Shown piece after piece: positions 34,986 through 43,780 of a DNA stretch of 64,000 nt. The stretch lies in NCBI RefSeq assembly GCF_002013465.1, contig NZ_MAFC01000005.1, positions 1-64,000 on the forward strand. The letters are read 5' to 3'. Source of the DNA: Mycobacterium sp. D16R12 (GTDB lineage: Bacteria > Actinomycetota > Actinomycetes > Mycobacteriales > Mycobacteriaceae). A model generated the notes under the pieces. That model saw only the letters and a program-made list of their open reading frames with translations. It was not told the DNA's origin and searched no databases. The position numbers and the translations under genes are program-made. How positions within the stretch are numbered: position 1 is the first letter of the stretch; every line of letters starts with the position of its first letter.

Positions 34986-36127
34986 GCGCGCACGGCTCCC
35001 AGTACGGTGTCGGCGATCCGGGCCCGGAACGCCTCGGGCGAGAATCGGCATGCTTGTGCCCGGATGGCGTCGGTGTTGTAGTCGGCGGGGTTGAAGTTCC
35101 GCATCAGCGTGGCGAGTTGTGCTACGACGGCGTCATCCGGGCCGGCCTGTACGTGTTCACCGGTGACACCCGGATCTACCGTGTCCAGGGCTCCCCCCGC
35201 GTCTAACGCCAGAACCGGTGTTCCGCAAGCCATTGCCTCGACGGGGACGATCCCGAAGTCCTCGACGCCGGGCATCAGCAAGGCGCGGCATCGCCGGTAC
35301 ATGTCGAGCAGGACCTCATCGGATGCGGTGCCGAGGAAGGTGGTTTCGGGTCCGGCGATGGCTTCAAGGTGATCGCGGAAGCGTCCCTCGCCCAACACCA
35401 CCAGGCGGCAGTTGGCCCGTTGGGCCGCTCGAATGGCGAGGTCCGCGCGCTTGTACGGGACCAGCCTCCCTGCGCATAGGTAGAAGTCCTCCCTGGGTAT
35501 CGAAAGATCGGGAGAGAACCGGTCGATGCGCACGGGCGGGCTGATCACGGTGGACGGCAGCCCCCACCAATCTCGAATCCTGTCGGCAACCGCGTGTGAG
35601 TTGGCGATGACGTGCGATAGTCGAGGTGCGGCGCGTAGCTCTCCCCGGCGTGCGAGTGTTCCCAACGCGGACAGGGCGATTCGTCCGGGACGGCTTGCCA
35701 TTTCGTGATCGCGGAAAGTGCGATCCCATGCCCAGCGTGCCGGGCTGTGCACATACGCGACAACGGGGGCCTCGGTGGCGAATGCTGCCTGGGTGGCAAA
35801 CGAGTGATGGCTGATCAGCACCGCATCCACATCATTGCCGATCGGCAGTCTCCCCAGGGCGCTGGGCACCAGGGGAAGCAGTGGTGCGTGCGACCTGCGT
35901 CCGGTGAGGGCGTATGCACCATCGAGCCAGGTCCCGTGGATCGGCTCGTGCACTGCGTCGTCCAGCCAGCCCGCCGCCTCCATCACCTGTCGGAGGCACT
36001 GGGGTTCGGTGATGGGCGCGAAGACTTTGGCCCGCGGCCAGGTCTTCATGAACTCGGCGACCACCAGTTCCGAGCCGCCGAACTCGGTGAAGCGTTCGTG
36101 GACGATCGCGATACGCGACGAGTTCAT
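34982..36127 (-). CDS. GT4-family glycosyltransferase
   Basis: 381 residues, GT-B fold. The N-terminal acceptor part (IAIVHERFTEFGGSELVVAEF, VVAYVHSPARWAWD) is followed by ANSHAVADRI, the donor half YLCAGRLVPYKRADLAI, and the EX7E-type motif region [26 protein letters not shown] precedes the ATG. It is the last gene of a six-gene minus-strand operon, 10 bp after the ElyC/SanA gene. The glycan and sugar are unknown; mannosyl transfer is common for this type. A degraded copy of its 3' part lies at 31609-31846. Confidence 0.92.
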   Translation of the reverse strand: MNSSRIAIVHERFTEFGGSELVVAEFMKTWPRAKVFAPITEPQCLRQVMEAAGWLDDAVHEPIHGTWLDGAYALTGRRSHAPLLPLVPSALGRLPIGNDVDAVLISHHSFATQAAFATEAPVVAYVHSPARWAWDRTFRDHEMASRPGRIALSALGTLARRGELRAAPRLSHVIANSHAVADRIRDWWGLPSTVISPPVRIDRFSPDLSIPREDFYLCAGRLVPYKRADLAIRAAQRANCRLVVLGEGRFRDHLEAIAGPETTFLGTASDEVLLDMYRRCRALLMPGVEDFGIVPVEAMACGTPVLALDAGGALDTVDPGVTGEHVQAGPDDAVVAQLATLMRNFNPADYNTDAIRAQACRFSPEAFRARIADTVLGAVRA

Positions 36128-36137
36128 GAGTTGCTCC

Positions 36138-36719
36138 TCAACATCCGGGGGTCAAAAAGGCCTTCACGTAACTTCCCGACTGGCGGACAAACATCCACGA
36201 CCAGAAGGCAACTCCGGAAGGTGTGGGACTGGCGACCATGGTGATTTCCCCATCGAAGCATTTTCCGACGATGTAGCGGGCACGTGAAACATGTGGTGTG
36301 AAGGTCACGACGATGATGTGATGCCAGCCGAATTCCTGTGCTTTGGAGCGTATTTCCTGTGCTTCGCCCTCGGTGGTCCAGGGATCGGGGATGAAACAAC
36401 TGACCGTGAAGGTGAAATGGCCCTTGCAGTATTTGTCCATGTTGCGGTCGTCTGCCCCGGTTGACTGCGCGATGAGCAGGTATGGCGCGTACCCACGCTT
36501 CGCGAGGTCCAGCCCGACATCAAAGCGCTCGTAGGGGGTGCCGCCCAGTACCACGATGGCATCAGCCGACCGTAGCGGATCGGTCTGCGGATTCATGTAC
36601 ACCCGCCAACCAGCTGTCACGAACCCCGCGATGAGCACCGTGATCGTGATGCAGGCCAAGAGGATCCGCCTGCGCCACCACGGTCTGCGGGGTGCTTCCG
36701 TCGCGTCACTCAAGCTCAT
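36138..36719 (-). CDS. YdcF/ElyC/SanA-family (DUF218) membrane protein
   Basis: 193 residues from the ATG at 36719 (MSLSDATEAPRRP), overlapping the preceding gene by 14 bp. One TM helix (about 23-42) anchors an exported DUF218 domain: ADAIVVLGGTPYERFDVGLDL, PYLLIAQS, EAQEIRSKAQEFGWHHIIVV and FTPHVSRARYI. ElyC/SanA proteins affect envelope polymer assembly, in E. coli including enterobacterial common antigen and peptidoglycan. Inside a glycosyltransferase operon, a role in surface-glycan chain control or transfer is plausible but inferred. Three Cys in the middle and at the end are unusual. Confidence 0.87.
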   Translation of the reverse strand: MSLSDATEAPRRPWWRRRILLACITITVLIAGFVTAGWRVYMNPQTDPLRSADAIVVLGGTPYERFDVGLDLAKRGYAPYLLIAQSTGADDRNMDKYCKGHFTFTVSCFIPDPWTTEGEAQEIRSKAQEFGWHHIIVVTFTPHVSRARYIVGKCFDGEITMVASPTPSGVAFWSWMFVRQSGSYVKAFLTPGC

Positions 36720-37710
36720 CGATGATCTCCCTGGCGCGGTCGACATATCGGTGTGGCTCCTCCGTCACGCGAAGGTGGCCCGCCGCTGCGATCTTGGTGG
36801 CTTGCGCGGGGTGGCGTGCACACCAGTGCAGAATCTCGCGAAGTTCGGCCTCGTCGGAGAACAGCAGACATTCGGTTCCCTCGTTGAACAGTTCGCCGTG
36901 TTCGTCGGTACGTTCCCCGACGAACAGCCCTCCGCACGCCGGTATTTCGAAGGTTCGGCAGGTGTGGGTGTCGCGGTTGTCGGAGTTCAGCAAGACCAGG
37001 TTCGCCGTCACCGATGCCACGGTGGTCGCGAAGTGATCGCCGTAGACGGCACCGCCAATCGTGGCTCCGGTGGTTTTCAGTGAGGGCATCCGTCGCCAGC
37101 CCGGACCACGAACCAGCAGGCCCTTCCCGTGCTCGCTGCCGAGTCGAGAGATGAGGCCGGATCGGTCCGGGCGCCTGGCTCCGATGAATCCCACAAGGTA
37201 TTGCTGCGCAACTCGTTTGGCGCAGGGACGATGCCATGCGGGGTCATAGGCGCTGCGTACGAACTTCACCCGGCGCGCACCCCGCGCCTGCAACTCGGGC
37301 ATGTTGTGGCGTTTGGTGGTGACCACCAGATCCCACGCGCTTTCGTGCGTTAGGTAATCGGTCGTCGTGTTGTAGGGGTTCCCGACATCATCCGGGCTGT
37401 AATGCACGCGGACGGCTGCCGGAACCTGAAGCAGGCGGGCCTGGTCCAGATGGATGGACTTGAACCCGAAGAGCAGGTCGGGGCCGAAATCTCGTGCAAT
37501 ATCGTCGATATGGTCGTGTACGGAGTTCTGTAGCCAGGGGGCACGCCGACGCATTCCCTTCGAATACACCCACGCCGGCGACAACCGGGTGGGCAAGGTG
37601 ACCCGCGTGGTGTCGACGACGACTACGTCATGGCCGGCCTGGCGGAATCCGTCTGCCATCGACCGAGCGTTACTGCCCACCCAGTCATCTCCGATAAAGA
37701 GGATCTTCAT
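36706..37710 (-). CDS. CgeB-like glycosyltransferase
   Basis: 334 residues from the ATG at 37710 (MKILFIGDDWVGSNARSM); the frame further upstream only shadows the flippase gene. Features of CgeB/DUF3880-type GT-B enzymes: FGPDLLFGFKSIHLD, VRVHYSPDDVGNP, TTKRHNMPEL, and in the C-terminal half DTHTCRTFEIPACGGLFVGE followed by LFSDEAELREIL. It overlaps both neighbours by a few bases. It probably adds one sugar in the glycan made by this operon. Confidence 0.87.
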   Translation of the reverse strand: MKILFIGDDWVGSNARSMADGFRQAGHDVVVVDTTRVTLPTRLSPAWVYSKGMRRRAPWLQNSVHDHIDDIARDFGPDLLFGFKSIHLDQARLLQVPAAVRVHYSPDDVGNPYNTTTDYLTHESAWDLVVTTKRHNMPELQARGARRVKFVRSAYDPAWHRPCAKRVAQQYLVGFIGARRPDRSGLISRLGSEHGKGLLVRGPGWRRMPSLKTTGATIGGAVYGDHFATTVASVTANLVLLNSDNRDTHTCRTFEIPACGGLFVGERTDEHGELFNEGTECLLFSDEAELREILHWCARHPAQATKIAAAGHLRVTEEPHRYVDRAREIIDELE

Positions 37711-39005
37711 CGCGGAACACCTTCTTGCGATATGTCGGCCTCGACGTCCACGCTCCGCTCCTGCCCTGCCAGATGCCTGACGCGGACCAGATACCAGATG
37801 GCGACACAGAATTCGGCGCCAATGACACCGCCGATCAATGCCCACACGGAGTGGCTCCAGGCGGCAGTGATCAGCCCCGCCGCCGAGGCGGCCGTCCCCA
37901 CCAGCGACGCGATGAGAACTCCATGCGTGTCCTGACGCACCGGCAGCAGCGCGGTGCTGATGTATGAACTGATGGTGCTCGCCGGAAGAATGAGTAGCTC
38001 GGCGCGTAACAAACCGACGGCCCCGAGGAATTCACTTCCGAAGACGACGTGAACGATCGGTGCGGCCAACAGCCAGAGCAGGGCCGAGGCCAGCACGGCC
38101 ACCGCGACAGCGCCGCGCAATCCCTGAAAACCGCTGCGCCAGAAGTGCTCGTGCCCACTGCGCTTGGCCATCCGCGGCAGCAGGACCAATCCGATCATGT
38201 CCAGAAGCGATTGCATGGCCCTGACAAGACGGTCGCTCGCCGAAAACAGGCCCAGCGACACGGCGTCCAGCATGGCGGAGTAGATCGCCGGCGCCCCTTG
38301 CCCGTACCCAGTGGTGAGAAGCCGTGAGGTCACGATCGGCCAGCTGGTGCGGAGGATCTGACCAGGTGTGTATGGACGACATAGGGCGCCGAAGGTCCGC
38401 AGGCTGTCCCACCACGTGCCCGCGACCGTCAAGATGGAGGAGCCCAGCAGGCACAGGACTGCGGTGGAGGCATGGGGGGAGTGCGGTAGCAGCACGATGA
38501 GGAGCACGAGATAGGCGATGCGCCCTGAACCCTGGTAGATCGCCGACGCGACAAACCGCCCCTGCCCGATGAGCAGCCAGTCTTCGGAGGTTGCCCAGAG
38601 ACCACCGGCGAAGAGCCCCAACAGAATCATGTGGACGTACGGAGGAACCCCGGCAATCGACCCCGCGCCGAACGCGGCGCCGAGTATGGCCAGGGTCAGA
38701 AGCCTCAAGACCAGATAGTCGGTACGGACCTGTTGGAGTTCGGCAGGAGTCCTGCGCAAGGCGGGCAGGCGCGCGGCGAGAAATGGTGTCATGCCCAAGT
38801 CGACGAGAATGGAGCCGAAGAAGTACGCGGCCATCCCCATCGCCAACAGACCCATGCCCGCTGGGCCCAGAATTCGGGCGAGCAGTGGCACCGTTGCGAA
38901 TGTCACCACGTACTGGCCGTACTTGCCGAAGATGACGGCCCCGAAATCCCTGGCCAATCTCAGTATCCGGGGGAGCGTTGCGCTACTTCGAGGTTCCTTA
39001 GACAC
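37707..39005 (-). CDS. Polysaccharide flippase (Wzx/MOP superfamily)
   Basis: 432 residues from the GTG at 39005, overlapping the upstream GT gene by 8 bp. About 12-14 TM helices spread over the whole length, with the Wzx-like N-terminus FGKYGQYVVTFATVPLLARI and LGPAGMGLLAMGMAAYFFGS. MOP flippases move undecaprenyl-linked oligosaccharides across the membrane. Its presence next to a WcaJ-type priming transferase and four glycosyltransferases argues for a lipid-linked surface glycan. I see no obvious Wzy polymerase in the window. Confidence 0.88.
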   Translation of the reverse strand: MSKEPRSSATLPRILRLARDFGAVIFGKYGQYVVTFATVPLLARILGPAGMGLLAMGMAAYFFGSILVDLGMTPFLAARLPALRRTPAELQQVRTDYLVLRLLTLAILGAAFGAGSIAGVPPYVHMILLGLFAGGLWATSEDWLLIGQGRFVASAIYQGSGRIAYLVLLIVLLPHSPHASTAVLCLLGSSILTVAGTWWDSLRTFGALCRPYTPGQILRTSWPIVTSRLLTTGYGQGAPAIYSAMLDAVSLGLFSASDRLVRAMQSLLDMIGLVLLPRMAKRSGHEHFWRSGFQGLRGAVAVAVLASALLWLLAAPIVHVVFGSEFLGAVGLLRAELLILPASTISSYISTALLPVRQDTHGVLIASLVGTAASAAGLITAAWSHSVWALIGGVIGAEFCVAIWYLVRVRHLAGQERSVDVEADISQEGVPR

Positions 39006-40182
39006 GGCGCTCTTCCGTCGATGTCGCCGTGTGGCGGCTGAGGACCTCCGAGAGGAACGAAGCGACGGTCTGCGCCGAATCGGCGATATCGAACCTTCTG
39101 GCCCGGGACCGTCCGGCATGGGCCAACCGGATTCGAAGTTCGCGGTCTTCGATAAGGCGATCGAGGGCATCAGTGAGTTGATCGGTGTTGCCTGCGTCGA
39201 CGAGTAGCCCGTGAACCTCCGATTCGATCGTTTCCGCGGGGCCGCCGGGCTGGGTGGCGATGACTGCGCAGCCCGCCCGTAGACCCTCGACGACAACCTG
39301 TCCGAATGGCTCGGCGATAACTGAGCAGTGCACCAGGATGTCGGCAATGGACAGGATTTCGGTGGGGTTGTCGAGGTGGCCGGTGAATGTCACGGGCAGC
39401 TGTAGTTCGCTTGCCAGGTCTTCCAATTCGGTTCGAAAGAGCTCCTCACCGAAGAACGTGCCGCCGACGAGATATGCACGGTGGGGCCGGATCTTGGTGT
39501 TGGCGAGGGCGCGCAGGAAGACATCTTGTCCCTTCCACTGCGTCAGCCTGCCGACGACGGCGATAACGGTTTCCGAGGGAGGTCGCTGCGGCACGTGTTC
39601 GGTGTCGGGAGTCTGCAGAAAGTCCAGTCCGGGGTAGGCGACGACACCCCGGCGGCGCCGTGGTCCCAAGGACTCCTCGGTGGACCGGCTGTTGGCGATG
39701 TACCCATCGGCGACGATCATGCCGAGTGTGCGGAGAAGGAACGCCAGTGCGGCACCGAAGTATTCGGCGGATATCCTGTCGTGAACGTGCCATATCAAGG
39801 GGATTCGCGCTCGCTTGGCCGCGACGGCGGACATGATGAGCGCCTTCGTGCTCCCCGCGACCAGTATGTCGGCTCCGCGTTCGCGTACGGCGTCGCCCAG
39901 ATCCCACCCGAGGCGAATCAGTGCCACGGCCCCGATGAGCCGACGCAGCCATCCGGAACCGCGGATTGTGACGCTTCGGCTATCAAAAGTGTTGGCCAAT
40001 AACGAAGTTTGTATGCCTTGCGACCTCATCGCGCCCACCATGGGACCGTCCTCGGTGTAGATCACGGACGGCTCGATCGTGTACTCGGTAGGTGCGTTGC
40101 GTAGCGCCGACAGCAATCGCGAGGTCGCCAATTCCGCGCCCGATGGGGCCGCGGTGTGGGCGACGAATACTGCCCGGATCAT
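38998..40182 (-). CDS. GT4-family glycosyltransferase
   Basis: 394 residues from the ATG at 40182 (MIRAVFVAHTAAPSGAELAT). GT-B fold: IPLIWHVHDRISAEYFG, IANSRSTEESLG, then VIAVVGRLTQWKGQDVFLRA and the donor-site region SVIAEPFGQVVVEGLRAGCAV with ATQPGGPAE. The start overlaps the stop of the preceding GT gene by ATGA. Second gene of the operon; sugar specificity unknown. Confidence 0.92.
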   Translation of the reverse strand: MIRAVFVAHTAAPSGAELATSRLLSALRNAPTEYTIEPSVIYTEDGPMVGAMRSQGIQTSLLANTFDSRSVTIRGSGWLRRLIGAVALIRLGWDLGDAVRERGADILVAGSTKALIMSAVAAKRARIPLIWHVHDRISAEYFGAALAFLLRTLGMIVADGYIANSRSTEESLGPRRRRGVVAYPGLDFLQTPDTEHVPQRPPSETVIAVVGRLTQWKGQDVFLRALANTKIRPHRAYLVGGTFFGEELFRTELEDLASELQLPVTFTGHLDNPTEILSIADILVHCSVIAEPFGQVVVEGLRAGCAVIATQPGGPAETIESEVHGLLVDAGNTDQLTDALDRLIEDRELRIRLAHAGRSRARRFDIADSAQTVASFLSEVLSRHTATSTEERRV

Positions 40183-41270
40183 GCGCTCAGCTCCGAGTAG
40201 ACGGCGTGGTGGCGCTGCGCGGCAGTGGACCAGGAGAAGGTCTCCGCATGTCGACGGCACTGCTGGGGGGTGGGGAGCACGCCATCGAGCGCCGAGATAA
40301 GGCGTGCCGCAAGTGCTTCGGCATTGTCGGAGGGCACGATCAGCGAGGGGTCAAGGTCGTGCACCGCATCGGGAAGCCCGCCGCAGTCGGTGACCACGGC
40401 GGGCCGTCCGGTGGCCAGGGATTCGAGTGCGATCAATCCGAAACCCTCAAGAGCTACGGATGGCACGACGGTGAAATCGGCGAGCGTGTAGAGCTGCGTC
40501 AGGGTCAGGTCGTCGACGCGTCCGGTGAACTGGATGCTGTCGTCCAGACGCGCGGCAGCGACTTGTGCCCTTAGGTCGCTCTCGGCAGTGCCCGTGCCCA
40601 CGATCATCAGGCAGGCATCCGGATGCGCGGATACGACTGCCTGCCACGATTCGATGAGACGGTGTATGCCCATCCGGTGTTCGAGTCTGCGCACGCACAG
40701 CACCGTCCGTCGGCCAGTCGGTGCGTCCAGTCGTGGCAGCAGGTCGAATCTGTCGAGGTCGACACCGGGCGCGATGACCTCGATGCGGTGCGCGGGTATC
40801 CGGTAGTCCTCGATCAGCACGTCCCGGAATCGATCCGACAGCACAATCAACCGCTCGGCGCCGGCGTACCGGAGACGTTCGACGACGTACTTGGCGTGTG
40901 AGCGGAGGGCACCGGCCCCCGCCAGCCTGCTCTCGGCTGCCCACGGTCCGTGAAAGTGCACAACCAGCCGGCTGCGGGTGCTCCATCCGGTGGCCGACGG
41001 CCCATAGAGACAGAAGTGGCGATCCAGAATGTCGGGTCGCCGCGGCGCGGATCGATCGTTGAAGGCGGTGAGAACCCGGGAACGGGTGGACCCGCCAGTG
41101 GGGCCCCAGGACCGTCCGCCGTCGGAAGGTACCCCGAATGCGGCGGCCGACAGTTCGATGTTGTCGCGGTGGCGCAGCGCCGTGAAGAGGTCGGTGAAGT
41201 AGCGATTCAGCCCGCCGGGCAGCGATGAGAACCACTCGGATCCGGTCATATGCACTCTGATGGGCGGCAT
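40179..41270 (-). CDS. GT4-family glycosyltransferase (first gene of the glycan operon)
   Basis: 363 residues. N-terminal SLPGGLNRYFTDLF and VVHFHGPWAAESRLAG, LIVLSDRFRDVL, IAPGVDLDRFDLLP, donor half TVLCVRRLEHRMGIHRLIES and EGFGLIALESLATGRPAV. Standard GT4 length and motif order. The operon promoter must lie in the AT-rich gap to its right, shared with the divergent priming sugar transferase. Confidence 0.92.
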   Translation of the reverse strand: MPPIRVHMTGSEWFSSLPGGLNRYFTDLFTALRHRDNIELSAAAFGVPSDGGRSWGPTGGSTRSRVLTAFNDRSAPRRPDILDRHFCLYGPSATGWSTRSRLVVHFHGPWAAESRLAGAGALRSHAKYVVERLRYAGAERLIVLSDRFRDVLIEDYRIPAHRIEVIAPGVDLDRFDLLPRLDAPTGRRTVLCVRRLEHRMGIHRLIESWQAVVSAHPDACLMIVGTGTAESDLRAQVAAARLDDSIQFTGRVDDLTLTQLYTLADFTVVPSVALEGFGLIALESLATGRPAVVTDCGGLPDAVHDLDPSLIVPSDNAEALAARLISALDGVLPTPQQCRRHAETFSWSTAAQRHHAVYSELSA

Positions 41271-42051
41271 GTCAGACCTCGCCTCCGCTATTGACAGTCT
41301 TTGCTATCGATGATCGGCGCGGCACCAGGGCGGCGTCGCACGGCAACCACCGCCGCCCACGCCCTCGCTACCGCGCGCGTCCTCGGTCGGGAGCTCGGCC
41401 CCCGTGTCTCATGTTTATTCAACACTCCACCTCCCACAGCACGCGTGTATGTGGTCGGCGGTGGATTCATGATCCATGGATACTCGCATTGCCTGAGTAG
41501 GCCAAATAGCATTCGCACGTATCGCGGTACCATTCAGATCTGAAATTCTCGGCGCACCGATGTTTAGATGCGCCCAGCTCTCATCGCCAGACGACCAACC
41601 CATCTCTAGCCTGCAACACATGGTGCATGGTCCGCAACCTGAGTACGGATGCCGCGCTCATTCACGGTCGGATCTGAGCACGTCACGGTTTTGCCCGCCA
41701 CCATGGAGGGAGTAACGGGGGGTAGCGCTGTACTTGGCGGAAGCTGGCGAGTTCCACGTTGCTAGATGCAGCTTGACCTGGTCATGTTATAAAAATGTTA
41801 CTTGCCGGTGAGCGTTGTGTGATTGGCGTAAAACTTAGCAAAGGCCCACGGTCGGAGATGTTTGTTAGATGATTCTTATTTCCCGGCAATAAAACCTTCA
41901 TTTGTGGCCCTGCAGTGTGAAGTAGCGTGACTGTCATCACGTAGCGTGTTTTTGGTCGTTATGGAAACCTCAACACGTAAATAGGTCGGGCTCAATTGCC
42001 GAAATCGTCCATATGAATCAGCCGATATGAACGAACGGGTCAAGTGCACTC
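41271..42051. promoter_or_regulatory. 780-bp AT-rich divergent region of the glycan locus
   Basis: No convincing gene: the short frames here lack ribosome binding sites and family motifs. From about 41430 rightward the base composition is clearly more AT-rich than the surroundings, with runs such as TTATAAAAATG near 41787. An inverted repeat CGTGA-N6-TCACG lies at 41926-41941, inside a longer GTAGCGTG direct repeat (41922-41929 and 41941-41948). The length is large for two promoters, so several regulator sites or a non-coding RNA are possible. Confidence 0.5.
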
Positions 42052-43518
42052 ATGGTTTTAAAGAGCATCGTTAGTGACGGAATTCAACGGAGCGTAGAAA
42101 CACGTCCTGGAGGACTGTTCTACCTGCACCGACGATGGGCGCCGGCAGCCGACTTGGTGGCTATCGCGCTCACCTCCCTGGTGTCGTACCAGCTGGCGCA
42201 TCATCTTGTGTCCGGGAGGCAGGACCTGGGCGGCTGGTACGTGACGACGGATGTCGCCATCGCAGTCGTTTGGTTTGCTGCGCTATCGCTGCACACAGTG
42301 GGGCCCGGTAAGGCGCTGCGGGCGGTGCTCCAGCAATGGCAGACGGTGGTCAGTGTCACGTTCCAGCTGTTTACCATCGTGCTGCTTACCTACCTCATCT
42401 CACGCATCGAGCTGCTCGACATGCGGCATCTCGTCATCGAGATACCGCTGGGATTGCTCGGCATACTCGGTGCCCGATATGTGCTGCGGCGTTTTTGGGG
42501 ATCGGAGGGCAAGACTTCCGTGCTTTTGGCGGGCGACCACGACGCCGTCCGCGAGATGGTCACCGTGTTCAGCCGACACCGGGACAGTGGATTCGAGGTT
42601 GTCGGTGCGTGCACCCCGGGAGCTGACCGATGGCTCGGCGAATCGGCAATCGAGGTGGGCGATTATCGCGTGCCGGTGGTCGGCAACGACCGTGATGTGG
42701 TCGAGGCGGCGCAGCGGACATCTGCTCAGATCGTAGCCGTCGCGATGACGGATAGCCTTGGGCGTAAGGAGCTTTCCCGCCTGGCATCCGAACTCGGAGA
42801 TCTGGGAATTGAGCTCGCGGTCTCACCGGGGGACGTCGACGAGGCCGTCGTAACCACAGCGGACCGGGGCCTAGAGCGGGTCCACATGTTGGAGATGCTG
42901 GCCCCAGGCCATCGCCGTGCGCGTTCGATGTCCAAGGAAGCATTCGACATGGTGTTCGCCGCTGCGGCCATCATGGCTACCGCGCTGGTGATGCTCGCGA
43001 TTGCCGCGGCCATCAAGCTCACCAGCGCCGGACCGGTGTTCTATGTGTCCGAGCGGATTGGTTTGGACGGTATGCCATTTCGGATGATCAAGTTCCGCAG
43101 CATGTACACGGGCGCCGATCGTGATACCGCGGCGATGATCGACTCGGCAGGGAGCACACCCGTCTTCTTCAAGGCGAAGGAAGACCCGCGCGTCACCCCG
43201 GTAGGGGCGTTCATCCGGAAGTACAGCCTCGATGAACTTCCCCAGTTCTTCAACGTGCTGTTCGGTGACATGAGCGTTGTCGGGCCGCGACCTCAGGTGC
43301 AGCGGGAGGTCGATGCCTACGACGAGACGATGCGGCGGCGACTACTTGTAAAGCCGGGTGTCACCGGGCAATGGCAGGTCAGCGGCCGTAACGACCTTTC
43401 GGTCGACGAGTCCATCCGCCACGACATCTCGTATGTCGACAACTGGTCCATGGGTCTCGACATCCGCATCATTTCTCGGACCGTCGGCGCGGTGGTGCGC
43501 AGCGAGGGCGCTTACTGA
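42052..43518 (+). CDS. Polyprenyl-phosphate sugar-1-phosphate transferase (WcaJ/CpsE type)
   Basis: 488 residues. Four N-terminal TM helices (about 30-150) lead into a Rossmann-like CoA-binding-type domain (TSVLLAGDHDAVREMVTVFS). A fifth hydrophobic hairpin (about 300-325) is followed by the catalytic sugar-transferase domain with KFRSMY, YSLDELPQFFNVLFGDMSVV, VGPRPQ and KPGVTGQWQVSGR. This enzyme loads the first sugar phosphate onto the lipid carrier. It is divergent from the glycan operon and completes the priming, extension and flipping set. Length and domains are complete. Confidence 0.93.
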   Translation: MVLKSIVSDGIQRSVETRPGGLFYLHRRWAPAADLVAIALTSLVSYQLAHHLVSGRQDLGGWYVTTDVAIAVVWFAALSLHTVGPGKALRAVLQQWQTVVSVTFQLFTIVLLTYLISRIELLDMRHLVIEIPLGLLGILGARYVLRRFWGSEGKTSVLLAGDHDAVREMVTVFSRHRDSGFEVVGACTPGADRWLGESAIEVGDYRVPVVGNDRDVVEAAQRTSAQIVAVAMTDSLGRKELSRLASELGDLGIELAVSPGDVDEAVVTTADRGLERVHMLEMLAPGHRRARSMSKEAFDMVFAAAAIMATALVMLAIAAAIKLTSAGPVFYVSERIGLDGMPFRMIKFRSMYTGADRDTAAMIDSAGSTPVFFKAKEDPRVTPVGAFIRKYSLDELPQFFNVLFGDMSVVGPRPQVQREVDAYDETMRRRLLVKPGVTGQWQVSGRNDLSVDESIRHDISYVDNWSMGLDIRIISRTVGAVVRSEGAY

Positions 43519-43780
43519 CGCTTCACGCGTTCCAACAAGGCATTCGACCATCCATCGCCTCAATCAGCAGCATCCCTTTGCGGACCGAATGGTTTCAGCA
43601 TTCAATCGGTCGATCCGAATTAGCGCGTAGTCAATGCGCTGAGGTTTCGGAGTGCGTAAGAGACTTACATAGACAACACGATGTTGACATCATGACACCT
43701 CGTGTCCTATTCTTCCTGTAAGTGTTTTCCTTACGTAGCGCTGAACGAACTGCGCCGCATCCTAATGAGGTGAGTTGTAA

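Noticed and set aside
41288..41621. Several 60-80 residue frames in the AT-rich intergenic region
   Set aside because: No ribosome binding sites, no hydrophobic or domain pattern, and mutually overlapping on both strands.
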